From Mytilus trossulus (lineage: Eukaryota > Mollusca > Bivalvia > Mytilida > Mytilidae): 64,000 nt of DNA. Made by a program: the position numbers and the translations under genes. The stretch lies in assembly GCF_036588685.1 (NCBI RefSeq), contig NC_086378.1, forward strand, positions 28,125,578 to 28,189,577, given 5' to 3'. Under the pieces are notes generated by a model. It made no database searches and had not been told where the DNA came from. It saw only the letters and a program-made list of their open reading frames with translations. Below, piece by piece: positions 50,591 to 63,590 of this stretch. The first letter of the stretch is position 1; each line of letters begins with the position of its first letter.

Positions 50591-51478
50591 CAATTGAAAA
50601 TGTGACATTTGATATGTTAAATATTGGAATAGCAGAAATTCAATTGTTTAAGAGACAATGTATGTTTGTCCAAATTTGTAATTTTGATATCAAAGGTATA
50701 TAAGATAAGAAGCCACCACTAAAAATCATCATATTCAATTAGTATTTAACTCAGGTAAGACTTAAAAAAATGGCATATGTATATTTACAAAAAGAAATAA
50801 AAAAAAAAGGCTTCAATGGTGGAGAGCTTGTCTCATTAGCCTAGCTAATACCACATCTCAATATTTTAATATTATCATCCAGAAATAATAAAATATAAAA
50901 GAACACCAATAAATATTTACCAAATGAAAATTTCAAATTCCCTTCATTCTGAACAACTTACAAGACTAATCTTATATTTCTTATTGTTCACCTGTTTTGT
51001 AGGAAACAAAAAAAAAAAATTTCTATTTTCAAAGTAATATTCAAAACATAATTTCTTCTCTGGCCATGGCAAAGTCAGTTTTATTTTATACTTATGAGAT
51101 TGAATGTCCCTTTTGTATTTTGTGCCTCTCTCTAGTACATATTTCTCTTATACAGAAAAACATATCCATGTTCACATGATCTGTAAAATCTTTTTAAATG
51201 ACAACTTTATACACAAACAATTTTAATTTGCAAAATTATTCATAAGTATACAACAAACATTGCTTCCTGAGCTATGATTTGAACAGTACATCATAATTGT
51301 TGAAGACATTTTCATCATGTGAATAAAAGGAGATGTGGAATATTTGTCAAATTGACAATGTTCAAATCCACATTTAATTTCATACATACATGTAGTAACA
51401 TATATATGAATGTACATCTATTGATACAACAGAAAAACAGGTTAGATCCATCTGATCATATTTAGTTTCAGTACTAAA

Positions 51479-52557
51479 ACAAGAGTGCACACACTGAAAT
51501 GTCTCACCTTCTTTACTAATCATTGATATTATGTTGATAGTCCTAAGTATAAAGCTTTATTACAACTGTCCCATAAACTTAACAATAACCAAGATAGCTA
51601 AACAAAAGACCAATGAACCATGAAAATGAGGTCAAGGTCAGATCAACCATGCCAGGCAGACATGTACAGCTAACAAAGCTTCCATACAACAAATATAGTT
51701 GACCTACTACTTATAGTTTAAGAAAAATAGACAAAAACACAAAAACTTAACACTGTGCAATGAACCGTGCAATTGAGGTCATGGTCAAATAAAACCTGCG
51801 GGACTGACATATAGATCATAATATATTTCCATACACCAAATATAGTTGACCTTTGGCATATAATATTAGATAAAAAGACCAAAACTTAAAAACTTAACTT
51901 TAACCACTGAACCATGAAAATGAGGTCAAGGTCAGATGACATCTGCCCGCTAGACATGTACACCTTACAATCATTCCATACAACAAATATAGTAGACCTA
52001 TTGCATAAAGTATGAGAAAAACAGACCAAAACACAAAACTATAACCACTGAACCATGAAAATGAGGTCAAGGTCAGATGACACCTGCCAGTTGGACATGT
52101 ACACCTTCCAGTCCTTCCATACACCAAATATACTAGCCCTATTGCTTATAGTATCTGAGATATGGACTTGGCCACCAAAACTTAACCTTGTTCACTGATC
52201 CATGAAATGAGGTCGAGGTCAAGTGAAAACTGTCTGACGGGCATGAGGACCTTGCAAGGTACACACATACCAAATATAGTTATCCTATTACTTATAATAA
52301 GAGAGAATTCAACATTACAAAAATTCTGAACTTTTTTTTCAAGTGGTCACTGAACCATGAAAATGAGGTCAAGGACATTGGACATGTGACTGACGGAAAC
52401 TTCGTAACATGAGGCATCTATATACAAAGTATGAAGCATCCAGGTCTTTCATCTTCTAAAATATAAACCTTTTAAGAAGTTAGATAACGCCACCGCCGCC
52501 GCTGGATCACTATACCTATGTCGAGCTTTCTGCAACAAAAGTTGCAGGCTCGACAAT
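51479..52557 (+). repeat. About 145-bp tandem array, six units, ending in a hairpin
   Basis: The phrase 'tgaaccatgaaaatgaggtc' (or a close variant) recurs near 51614, 51762, 51905, 52049, 52194 and 52346. The array starts with 'acaagagtgcacacactgaa' and ends with gtcgagctttctgcaac facing gttgcaggctcgac, a stable stem. A single decayed unit is visible at 48600-48840. Confidence 0.75.
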
Positions 52558-54222
52558 TATCAACACATTAGCCACACCAGAACTAAATAATTATAATTCT
52601 TAGGTTTTTTTTTTAACAATAAATTAAAATACACAACTAGCACTTGATTTGAGAAAATACATTGTAATGTGCGTAAAATACTTTTGTTCCTTGAAAGTCA
52701 ATGATTCAATAAACAATTTATATCATATTCATTTTAACAAATAACGAAAAATATGGTAACACATAATATCTACCAAGACTTTGGCTGTGCATTATCAAGT
52801 TTTATGCAAACTCCTTCCATTTTTAATAGCTTTATATTGAAAAGTTAATATTTAGAGATAAAATGAAATGAAAAGTTGCATAATATGTGAGAATTAAGTT
52901 GCATACATATGTAAAAGTTAATGCAGACTCAAGATAAAATTATCATAAAAAGGTGAGATTCTGTATCTTGTAAAAATATTAAATGAGGATTTTTGGAAGT
53001 AAAGATGTGGATTTATTATTTTCAGCATGAAATAGGATAAATAATTGATGAACAAGGAGTGACATTACCATTGTGGTATAAGAGATGAATCATGTATAAC
53101 TATTTCACATGAAGTTTATAATAATGCCTCAAATATTCCTTTGAAAATATAACAAATATTTATGGTCATAAAAGACTACATGTATTTAGAGGTAAATCAG
53201 ATGATTTCATTGGATGAGTGTGTGCAATCTGAGATCAGTATACAAATTTAAATATGGCAGAGCACAAATGTATATTATATAGCAATATCTGTTAAGTTTG
53301 GTAGCAAAACAATGTCAAACATACAATTGTCTGAAAAAGGCAAAAGTAGATCTGATCATTACACATGTGCTTGGATGATTGGCTGTTCAAAACAGCCTAA
53401 GGAACTTATCAGTCATTTTTGGTTCAGCAGATAAGAGATTAGATTGAACAAAGGCTATTTGTTCTATCAATACATTTGTCAAATCTGAGACATTTTGTAA
53501 TTTCACTAACACACTCCCATAAGTGATCATAAGTAGGTTAATATATTCAAACAAGAACATTTTGACTAGATCAAATATATATACAGACACACATGTCCTG
53601 TTATTAATGCTATATAGGTTCTATTTAAGAACGCCCTCTAGTTTGAACACTTTAAAGTCCTGATTTGATACACTGAGACATATAAATTTGGCATGCATGT
53701 TGTCAATAATAAAGTAGTTGTACTGTAGAGAGTATATTTTTGATGATAAACAAGAAATCAAAATTTAACAATCTTATGTAAATTTATGTCTTAAAAAAAA
53801 ATAACTGATAAAAGGCATTGATCATGTTCATTTTGTGTCTGATGTGCAAAACAAGATAAAATCATGACACAAGAGGCAATACACATGATAAGTATAAATA
53901 ATTGCTCATCTTGATCAAATTGTTTTGGTTGTACATGTATTGGCATTTTTGTAGATCTTTCTGATTATTTTGCTCTTTGAAAAGTTTAGGACTACAGCAT
54001 GTACAGAGAACAATACTTAATCCCATCGGACATCAAGTGATAGCACTAGTAAAATGATCCGTTGAGCCAGATGAGCTTAACAGTTTGATATTTTATATGT
54101 TATAATTATGGATTATGCAACAGTAAGGAACAATTACAAATATAATGCCTCAACTTTGGTAAGTGTTGTAAAACAGTATCAAATAAGTTAGTTTCATGTA
54201 ATTAGCTGTCATATAAACAAAA

Positions 54223-54228
54223 TTTATT
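54223..54228 (-). terminator. Candidate polyadenylation signal of choline transporter 2
   Basis: AATAAA on the - strand about 340 bases after the stop codon at 54565. Confidence 0.35.
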
Positions 54229-54564
54229 ACATTGTCTTGTCTTTATATTAAACTCCAATCTGTAATGATCATCAAAGTTATGGTTAGGAATATGGTCAAA
54301 CACTAATGACATGGTCTTCTGATATGTTCTGGCGAGATGATATTTCTAGATTTCGGAAAATCACAATCTTTAGGCTATGCTTGATTTTCCATTCTCAAAA
54401 TCACTTCTATGCATTGTAGAAAAATTGTAGAATCAAATAAGCTGTAATTAGGATTTAAAAAAAATAAATCCAAAGCCTAATTTGACCTTTGGTGTAAAGA
54501 ACTTCACTATAGAAATGGTATAAAGTTACTGATCAACAGCATATTATATCCCTGAGATTACCCC

Positions 54565-57500
54565 TCAACTTGCATTGTCCATTGTTTGTAATTGTAACAA
54601 CTGTTTACTACTTGTCGTTGATACATTGGCGGCTGCCAGTTTGTACTCAGTCTTAGACATCACATTTTTCTCTATATAAGTAGTCACTATGGAAACAATG
54701 ACAACACACAATAATGAAGTCACCATGGAAAATGTTCGAAATGGAAAATTTTGACCAGAATCCACATCATAATCTGGATAATAAATAAATGCTGGCAAGC
54801 TGATTGTAGGTTCTCCTGCTCCTACTCTTAATGTTACGCCCACTAGATATCCAACGATCGCACCATAACTGTTCGTCCATTTAAAATATACAGCACATAT
54901 TAATTGAGGCAGTACAATCACAAATACAATGTCAGCTGCTAAGATAAATAATCCATACACTATTGGAACAAAGATTGATATTACTGTTGCCAAGGATCCA
55001 ACAAATAAAATGGCTAACCTCTGTATCCATAGCAACTCACTGTCAGATGCCTAAGAAGTAAAATAATTTTTTACAAGCATGTGATAAATGAAAAATCTTC
55101 TTGTCATATTAACACTGTTTGAAGGTTAAAATCATCACCAAAGACAATGAAATAATAAATCAATGTATATATTTTTCAAATTTTTCAATCGTATTCTAAT
55201 CACAAATACATTTTTTAATGGTTTTTACATATATTTACATTTCCTCAGTGGTACCCTGTTTATCAAAAGATGCACATAACTGGGTGTGCAATTTACTTTG
55301 ACGACTGCACACACATGAACTGTTTAATCTTAAGTACCATATATATTTTTTTGAAAAGTAAAACTATACTATCTTAAAGATAAAATTCCTACCTTTGTTC
55401 TAAACAGATGAGCATAAATATTGTATGTGAACATTGAACTTGATCCCAGTATGGAACTATCCATTGATGACATTACTGCAGCAGAAATGGCTCCTAAACC
55501 TGTAAAGTAAAACATTGAAATGTCCTTTGATCTCAGAACTTGTGAATATCTACCCCTCTGTTTCTGTCAGATTTTGGTAAACCCCCCATATTTTTTAATT
55601 TGATTTTTTATCACATACCATGAACCACATTTATTTGGACTTTGCAAGTCTATCACAAGTGTCTTCCTTATCGATCCATTATATGAACTTAATTGACATG
55701 TTTGATAATAGGACTTCACATGCAACTTGGAGCAAATATTTTCAATGTCAACAACAACTTGACATTGGTGTTTTTTTTTGGTGTCAAACTTTTTGAGAAA
55801 AGTCTGTGAACTTGTTACAAACCTTGTCCAATGAGTATAGATTATAACATGCTCTTTTCCATATTGGCCCTGCCGCCCTGGTATCATCCCGAGACTCCCA
55901 TATCTGCATTGAGGCTTTAGCCGAGGGCCGATATGGGTCGAGGGATGATACCAGGGCCAATATGGAAAAGACATGTTATAATTTATTTATTACATATTCA
56001 AGTTTTGCAGAGAGGAGAAAAAAGTTCAATTACAACAGCGCCATTATTCGCCGTTGTCGTTAAGGATGCAATGACGTCCCGTCATTTGGAATCAGGGCAC
56101 AATATCAATATACTATTTTTTGCCCCGGGCAATTTTGAGGTTATTGCAAAACCTAAGGTATTCATAAAAATATGTGATAAACTGTGTTATTTACTGCTTT
56201 AATGTAAGGGATAAATACCAATTCCTAAAATGTATACCTACCAATCACTGCTACAACATTTGGAGTAAAATTCTGTAAAACAAGGGGAAGTACCATACTG
56301 CCCATGTTCAGCTCCATAGGTGACTGTCCAAGACTGGTCTTATTCCAATCTGTAGGAAGATATACAATACTATCAAACTGGTATTTTTCATAGTGACGTA
56401 TTAGTATCATTAAGGTTCATAGGTCATTCTATTAAGCTTGTTATGTTTAAATTTTTAATCAAAATATGAAAGAGAAAATAATTAGAGAATGTACTCTTTT
56501 AAATGTAATCAATTATTTTCTCAAATCATTATTATATATGTTTTTTGTACAAGAGTTGGTAATTTTCTCTTAAATGTATCTGACATCATTTTACATGCTA
56601 ACTTGAAACAGGGATTATTTATTTGTGTAGTTATATTTTTTCATTAACATGATAAAAAGAGTATGTCAACTTTTAATTTAAAATCTGACTCTTTCTTGAA
56701 CAGTTCATAAATATAGTTTAGAAGCATAAAATGATTTGTTTACATACAGCCATATTTTGCGCACACACTGCATATGTTATTTCAAACAACATTCACACAG
56801 AACTGTTAATATGTTTTTTAAATCATTGTATTAGTTTATATTCCTATTTTCATTGAACAAAACATTATTGCTATTCTGATAGACACTACAAGATCCACAG
56901 GAGACTCTCCAAAACTGGAAATTTTCAAGTCTGCAACAAAGATCTGAAATACTGTAAGCCTCAGGATACACTTAAATGGTTCCATATAGAAGTAAGGAGA
57001 TCAAGTATGTTTGCCAATGATATAACTCATCAGTGTTCAAATGATGTCGATATACTGGTAAGCAATTACAGGTAAGCGAATGGCCTTCAACAATGAGAAA
57101 ACCCCATACCGTCAGCTACAAAAAGTTGAAGTCTAGAAGACTCTCTTAAACTGAACCTGTACAAACATAGAACAAATATCTAAAATACTGTAAATTTGGA
57201 GGTTTTCAAATCAGAACAGGTCTTTAAAAAATAATAAATTATGATTTGATTACCTTTGAGGTCAAATAAACATGAAAACATTTACATTTTTTTTTAAATC
57301 ACATGCTTATATTTTGCCATTATCCATGGATTTGATGTTATTATGTGTCTTTAAAAAATCATGTCTAAAAATTATAGTTATACTACCTGCATTTGTAGCC
57401 ACAGCTCCTATTATAATAGATGGAATCACAAGAATAACAGCACTGCATGCTCCAACCACAGACAAGATCTGGGCCTGCCTTCCTGACCTCACTGATAGCA

Positions 57501-60500
57501 CTCTCTGGAAATAAGCCTGCCATGGAATTGTACCTAGTGTCTGGAGAAAAAAATAAACAAAATACATTCATCTTGAGGATAAAGGCAATACAGTAATACA
57601 AATAAGATGTGATATGAGTGCAAATGAGACATCTTTCTGTCCAAGTCACAATGTTAAAAGTTAACAATTATAGGTTAAAGACAACCTTCAACAAAGTCTT
57701 GGCTCACACCGAACAGCAAGCTATAAAGGGCCAATCTCCCATACAAACAGAGTTGTTGTCCTTTCCTCCTTCATCGTTCTGCGCCTGGCTAATTTTGGAA
57801 GCATTTTGCGACCAATTCTGCATTTATAATAAAACAGTTCCTGAAAGCATTATCTATCTTCTATTATGGTTTTTTCCCCCAAATATATGAAAACACCCCT
57901 TGTGTTATCATTATTTTAGTTCAATATTTCAATAAATAAAAGAAAATAGTTCGTAGAAGGACATTGCATTTGTAGATCAGTTTAATATGTAAACAAACGA
58001 ACATGTACTGGAAAATATGGAACCAATGCATGTTTTAGGAATGTCTTCGTAAACATGACGAAAATATAATTTTGAAAGACAAACAATCTGAGTGCTTGAG
58101 TAACATTTCAAAAGGCAATGATGTAATTTGTAATTTATCGGTTAAAGGACAACAATGCTGACTGTATAGAAGATAGATTGATAAAGGGTCCCAAATGACT
58201 GGTGTAAACCATTCAAACAGGAAAACCAATGGTCTAGTCTTTATATAATAACAAGCATGGCTTGGAAAAAGCAGGTTTGGCAAGTTCCAAGAAGACTTCC
58301 TATAAGATACAATATATAATTTTTAGGTCTATAAAGGAAATTTATAGAAGAAAAACTTCAATGGCATGGACCTAACCCTTTAAATTTCCCTTTGATCTTC
58401 CATCACCATCATTAGAATTTAAACAGTTAATTGGTTTTTTTTTAATCTTTTAAAATAGAGGTTCTAGTAAGGTACCCCCCCCCCCCCCCCTTATATCACA
58501 AGGTCAAGTTTTAATATTGCCTATTATCACTGTCGTGCAAACTTTCCAGTTCTATGCTGATTTGATTTTTAATTTTTAATATTTTGAAAGGTCACAGATG
58601 CTTTTAAATGAGACTACAGGCCACACACATAATGCTGTTCAATAGTCATGATAGTGTCTTTTTAATGTCAATAAAAACTCACCATGGCAACAAAGAGATC
58701 CCACCACTGACCAGCAAATGAAATATCAAAAGAGCCAATCCAAGTCTCAGATGTTTGACAAATGTCTCCAACATTTTCATTGGTCAGTATAAATGGCAAA
58801 CTCAGAACCTGTAAAGGATTTCCCAATATGATCATCTAAAATTTTGTAGCTAAAAATCTTGCAATGTATTTCAATTTTATCATTTGTTTTTCACAAAAGA
58901 TCTTGTAGCTTGCTGTAAATTGTAAACTTGATAACAGAGTTTTCACTTTCTTGTGAAAGTTAGTTTGCTGTGAATATTAAACATTAGAAAGTGTGAAACC
59001 ATATAATAATAAAAACAAACATATATAAAAGTAAGTAAAGGAATCATGGACACAACTGGTATACCATTAAAATGTATATTTAGCCTTTTTAAGTACCAGT
59101 CTTTGTAAGAATCAGGCAATTTAGGTAAACATCAAAAAATGATCGTGAAAAACCCACCAAGCTAATCATGTTATTTAATACTAATCATCATCCTGAGTTA
59201 AAAATTATTAGTCTTTCGTTTGTGTGTGTCTGGTAATATCAAATAACTTGATAAGAAAATTGGTTAGAATGATAGCAAATTACAGAGTTATCTCCCCTTA
59301 TTCATTAATTTCTAGTGCATTTCAACCAAATTGTACCTTCTATTACCAGAACAGAAAGCGGAAATGAATGTTATTTTTGTGCATAACTACATATTATGAA
59401 CTGATATCATTGTCAAATTGGATGGGTTTTTTGGTCATGTTTTCACCACTGCCTGATTCTTAGGCAGACTGAATATTAAAATATACTAAATAATTAGAAT
59501 TATCACTACTAGTGCACTTTTCTTTTGATCTTTTTTTATGATAAATTTTCATATCATGCTACTGATTATCATTGGTCATCTCAACTCGTTTGCTTTTCTC
59601 GCTTTCGCTGTACCGGCTCAAGGGAGAAAATAAATCTTGTTGAAATTATCAACGATAATCTATAAATATAGACAGATTTCTGTCATATCTGTTGATGACA
59701 TTTCTAAAGCATTAAAAATATTTACTACTCAGACAGATCACCAGCATGTAATAAAACTACTTGATAAATAATATCAATGCACAAGAAAAGGTACTTACCA
59801 ATCCAAATGTAATAAATATTAACTGCACTATGTCTGTATATGCTACTGAAACCATTTGACCAATCATAGTGTAAATAATAGTTACTGCTGATGATGTTAC
59901 TATGGCAACAGTCAATGGAATGTTCACAATCACACTCAAGCTTGTACCTAAAATCAGAGGATTTCACTATGGCAAAAGCTAATTCTTATGTTAATAATCA
60001 AACTCAAGTTTATCCCTAAAAATTATAAATGATGTTACTATGGCAACAATTTAGGAAATGTTAACATTCACACTCAAGCTTGTTCCTAATACAAATTCCC
60101 CTTCTGGTTAAAAAATCATTGTACTGGAACAAAATGATATTAAACTTAATTGATGATTTGAAATTTTTATATCTATAGATAGACCATGACAAGTATTATA
60201 AATCCACCTAGAATTTTGTAAGGTTCCAATAATTTATGGTCCTCTAACTTAGAAAATTCATGCAAATAATCAGTTCGCCACATTTTTTTTCCGTCATGCT
60301 AAAAGATCATGATAAGAAATTTGTTACATAACTGAACTATGACAAGTTATAGATCAACTTCTAATTTTGTTTACAACAATAATATATTGCAGAGTTATAA
60401 GGTCCCTGATCTTAGTAGCAACAATTACTTTATGCACTATTTGGTAGTATTTGAACCAGGATTTAAAACATGAGGAGGGAAGGTTGATTGCAAATAAAAT

Positions 60501-62245
60501 GTTGTATCCTCTTTAAAAAAAATTGTTACAAAATGACCAAGTTCCAAACTAAAAAAAAATGTAAAGTGTTTGAGTTAGGTTGTGTCCAACACCTTCAAAA
60601 ATTTAAGAGTTGAAAAAAAAAAATATTAACCCTTTCCTCCATAATTATGCCTTTTGACGCCACCCCCTTTACTCCATAATTATGCCTTTTGACCCCTGTG
60701 TAGTACCTCATTTGAAATGCTCTGTCCACCAAATATCTGCATCAGACTTAATAAAATTTGTATCCAATATGAAAAGGATATTCATAGGAATATCTGACTT
60801 AAATTCATTTATTGAAATATGAATTTTTCGCAATGCATTAATACCTTTAAGCATATTTTTAGCATTTTATTGAAAAAATCCTATGCAAATCAAGTATGCA
60901 AAAAGAAAAATTCTATTGAGGAAAGGGTTAAGAAAACACCAATATGTTTTATAGTGAATGCTCTATGCCAATATTCTCTCTAACCTAATGCAATTGTTTT
61001 AATCAGGGCTTCCAAAACGGTCATATATTCCGGTCATTTGTATAATGTCCGGTAAAAGACCGGCTGAGAAAAGCATGAAACGGTCATATACTTTTTAGTT
61101 TTCAAGGCTTTTTCGGTCATTTTAATATAATTCACGATCTTTTTGCCTCAACATTTTGCCTTTAACAGCCATACATTTCCGGTCATAAAAGTGACATGTT
61201 GATTAATTACAATCAAAACAACCCTTACTTCAGAACTTTCTAATTTTAATCAAGGCTAATTAGTTGTTGGACAGCTGAAAACTACCTGTTCAGGTGACAG
61301 GTAAACTAATTTCAGTACCGGACATCGTCCATTCACAATTACTTTCGTACATTTCAGCGGTTTGTATCTAATTGATTTAGTCCAAAAGATCAAATTTATA
61401 ATAAATACATTTATAAACTTGATTTCTTGAAACATTTAAAAAGGTTTTACATGAAAAAATCGTCAGAACTACGTTGTATGAACAAGAACACGTGTGCGCA
61501 TGTGCAGAGGTGGGAAATTCAATTATGCATCCTACATTTCTTCAAAATTCTAAAACTATCATTGATACCTGTACCTAACATTCATTTCAAGTATTTTGTT
61601 GAAGAAATAACGTGGAAAGAGCTTCTTCGCTCAGTCGTGCTATGTAAACGTACACGGATTTTACGTATCCGTTTATGGTCCATGTTTTACCATTGTCAAG
61701 TCAACATCCGGTTTTGAAAAATGTGACTTTAAAAACGAAAATAAAGTTCTTGACAACGTCATTTTGCACAATTAAAGAGTCTAATGCAGATATGAGTACA
61801 CTGATGTGCACACTTTGAATGATGCAATGCCAATTTTAACAGTTTATGTCAGAACATCAAATTCATATCAAAGTAAAGTTTAATATCGTTTTTAATCTAA
61901 TGTCAATCATTGGGATGGCCATCTGATTACCATAATTGCCTTTTGTGACTTAGTCTTGGGGATTAAAATTCGGATCAGATATAAAATGTCCGGCTGGCTC
62001 AGAAAAATTTTGGAAGCCCTGGTTTTAATCATGTATCATGTATTATATTTTAATTTATTCATTTACATGATAATTTATGTCCATCTTACCTAATGCTGAT
62101 AAAATTGATGCAGTCCAGAAAATATCTCCACATAATGATGCTAGGTAGACCATAAACACCAAAGTATTACCATATACCTCTTGGAAAGGGTCCAACATTG
62201 TTAAGTAATTCTGGTCCCTCATTTTCTTGGCAAACACCAAACCAC
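54565..62245 (-). CDS. High-affinity choline transporter 2 (SLC5A7/CHT family), exons 3-9; 5' end outside window
   Basis: Seven - strand exons: 62245-62090, 59947-59799, 58808-58683, 57540-57387, 56349-56242, 55499-55393, 55050-54565. Lengths match exons 3-9 of transporter 1 except for the last (486 against 480 bases), and intron phases are identical. The encoded 427 residues (for example [61 protein letters not shown]) are very close to copy 1. Differences cluster in the extracellular stretch of exon 5 ([11 protein letters not shown] against [11 protein letters not shown]) and in the cytoplasmic tail after the last membrane helix. Exons 1 and 2 are expected beyond 64000. The introns hold several young MITEs. 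Same predicted role: sodium-coupled choline uptake. Confidence 0.88.
55842..55981. repeat. 140-bp hairpin (foldback MITE-like)
   Basis: The left arm 'ttataacatgctcttttcca' to 'tggtatcatccc' faces the right arm 'gggatgataccagggccaat' to 'gaaaagacatgttataa'. Arms of about 45 bases, with a small secondary inverted pair (cccatat/atatggg) in the loop. It lies between exons 7 and 8 of choline transporter 2. Confidence 0.75.
57080..57130 (+). repeat. Short dispersed repeat, fragment
   Basis: 'ggccttcaacaatgagaaaa' and 'cccataccgtcagctacaaa' match 29750-29790 of the SINE/MITE-like family. Confidence 0.5.
57598..57735 (+). repeat. Short dispersed repeat (SINE/MITE-like)
   Basis: 'aagatgtgatatgagtgcaa' to 'ggctcacaccgaacagcaag' and 'ctataaagggcc' is a diverged relative of 35371-35535. 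A possible tail of another copy is at 58160-58255. Confidence 0.6.
59960..60093 (-). pseudogene. Two decayed copies of the acceptor end of choline transporter 2 exon 4
   Basis: 60029-60090 ('gatgttactatggcaacaat', 'cacactcaagcttgttccta') and 59965-60020 ('cactatggcaaaagctaatt', 'aaactcaagtttatcccta') both resemble the functional exon end at 59890-59950. They lie just upstream of it in transcription and are no longer open in frame or splice-competent as full exons. Confidence 0.7.
60626..60931. mobile_element. Small MITE with TTAA ends
   Basis: 306 bp between ttaaccctttcctc and gaggaaagggttaa. TTAA at both ends fits a piggyBac-type target site. 'ccataattatgccttttgac' is present twice near the left end. 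It lies in an intron of choline transporter 2. Confidence 0.7.
61004..62021. mobile_element. hAT-like non-autonomous transposon with perfect 8-bp target-site duplication
   Basis: Terminal inverted repeats cagggcttccaaaa (61004-61017) and ttttggaagccctg (62008-62021), flanked on both sides by gttttaat (60996-61003 and 62022-62029). The CAGGG start and 8-bp duplication are hAT hallmarks. Just inside the ends, 'gaccggctgag' and 'gtccggctggctcag' recur as subterminal motifs, with several 'cggtcat' words at the left. The 96-codon frame at 61427-61717 has no transposase features. Confidence 0.8.
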
Positions 62246-62284
62246 CTATGGAGTAAAAATATATAAAATATGACCAAAAAAAAG

Positions 62285-63590
62285 AAACTAGAGGCTCTAA
62301 AGAGCCGGTGTCGCTCACCTTGGTCTATGTGAGTATTAAACAAAGGAAGCAGATGGATTCATGACAAAATTGTGTTTTTGTGATGGTGATATGTTTGTAC
62401 ATCTTACTTTACTGAACAATCTTGCTGCTTACAATTATCACTATCTATAATAAACTTGGCCCAGTAGTTTCTGTGGAAAATGTAACCGGTAGTAAAAAAT
62501 TACAAATTTTATGAAAATTGTAAAAAATTTACTATTAAGGACAATAACTCTTCAATTGACCATTTTGGTAATGTTGACTTATTTGTAAATCTTACTTTGC
62601 TGAACATTTTTGCTGTTTACAGTTTAACTCTATCTATAATAAAATTCGAGTTAATAACCAAAAACAGCAAAATTTCCTTAAAATTACCAATTCAGGGGCA
62701 GCAACCAAACAAAGGGTTGTCTAATTCATATGGAAATTTCAGGGCAGATAGATCTTGATCTGATAAACAATTGTACCCCATGTCAAATTAGCTCTAAATG
62801 CTTTGATTTTTGAGTTAAGCCAAAAACTGTATTTTACCCCTATGTTCTATTTTTGGCCGTGGCGGCCATTTTGGTTGGTGGACCAGGTCACCGGACACAT
62901 TTTTTAAACTAGATACCCCAATAACAATTGTGGACAAGTTTGATTGAATTTGGCCCAGTAGTTTCAGAGGAGAAGATTTTTGTAAAAGATTACTTTAATT
63001 TAAGAAAAATGGTTAAAAATTGACTATAAAGGACAATAACTCCTTAACGGGTCAACTGACCATTTCGGTCATGATGACTTATTTGTAAATCTAACTTTGC
63101 TGAACATTATTGCTGTTTACAGTTTATCTCTATCTATAATAATATTCAAGATAATAACCAAAAACTGCAAAATTTCCACAAAATTACCAATTCAGGGGCA
63201 GCAACTCAACAACAGGTTAACCGATTCATCTGAAAATTTCAGGGCAGATAGATCTTGACCTGATAAACATTTTTACCCCCATGTCAGATTTCCTCTAAAT
63301 GCTTTGGTTTTTGAGTTATAAGCCAAAAACTGCATTTTACCCCTATGTTCTATTTTTAGCTGTGGCGGCCATCTTGGTTGGTTGACCGGGTCACGCCACA
63401 CATTTTTTAAACTAGATACCCCAATGATGATTGTGGCCAAGTTTGGTTCAATTTGGCCCAGTAGTTTCAGAGGAGAAGATTTTTGTAAAAGTTAACAACG
63501 ACGACGGACGACGGACGACAGACGCCGGACGCCGGACGCAAAGTGATGGGAAAAGCTCACTTGGCCCTTCGGGCCAGGTGAGCTAAAAAA
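62285..63590 (+). repeat. Repeat element with terminal hairpins, two internal units (copy 2)
   Basis: Same family as 27845-29663: starts 'aactagaggctctaaagagc', ends 'ggcccttcgggccaggtgag' plus ctaaaaa. It has two internal units (62560 and 63055) where copy 1 has three, and the same ACGACGGACG stretch near the end. It lies upstream of exon 3 of choline transporter 2, in its intron 2. Confidence 0.8.

Larger units (their letters stand above)
47284..54564. other. Intergenic region between the two choline transporters
   Basis: Contains the 5' flank of transporter 1 and 3' flank of transporter 2. Repeats listed separately occupy 47875-48474, 49368-50063, 50440-50590 and 51479-52557. 52558-54564 is AT-rich unique-looking sequence with no gene found; a minus-strand AATAAA at 54223-54228 could end the transporter 2 transcript. 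Confidence 0.45.

Noticed and set aside
55567..55974. 135-aa open frame on the - strand
   Set aside because: Covers the hairpin repeat and intron sequence; no domain.
61427..61717. 96-aa open frame
   Set aside because: Inside a non-autonomous hAT-like MITE; no transposase motif visible.
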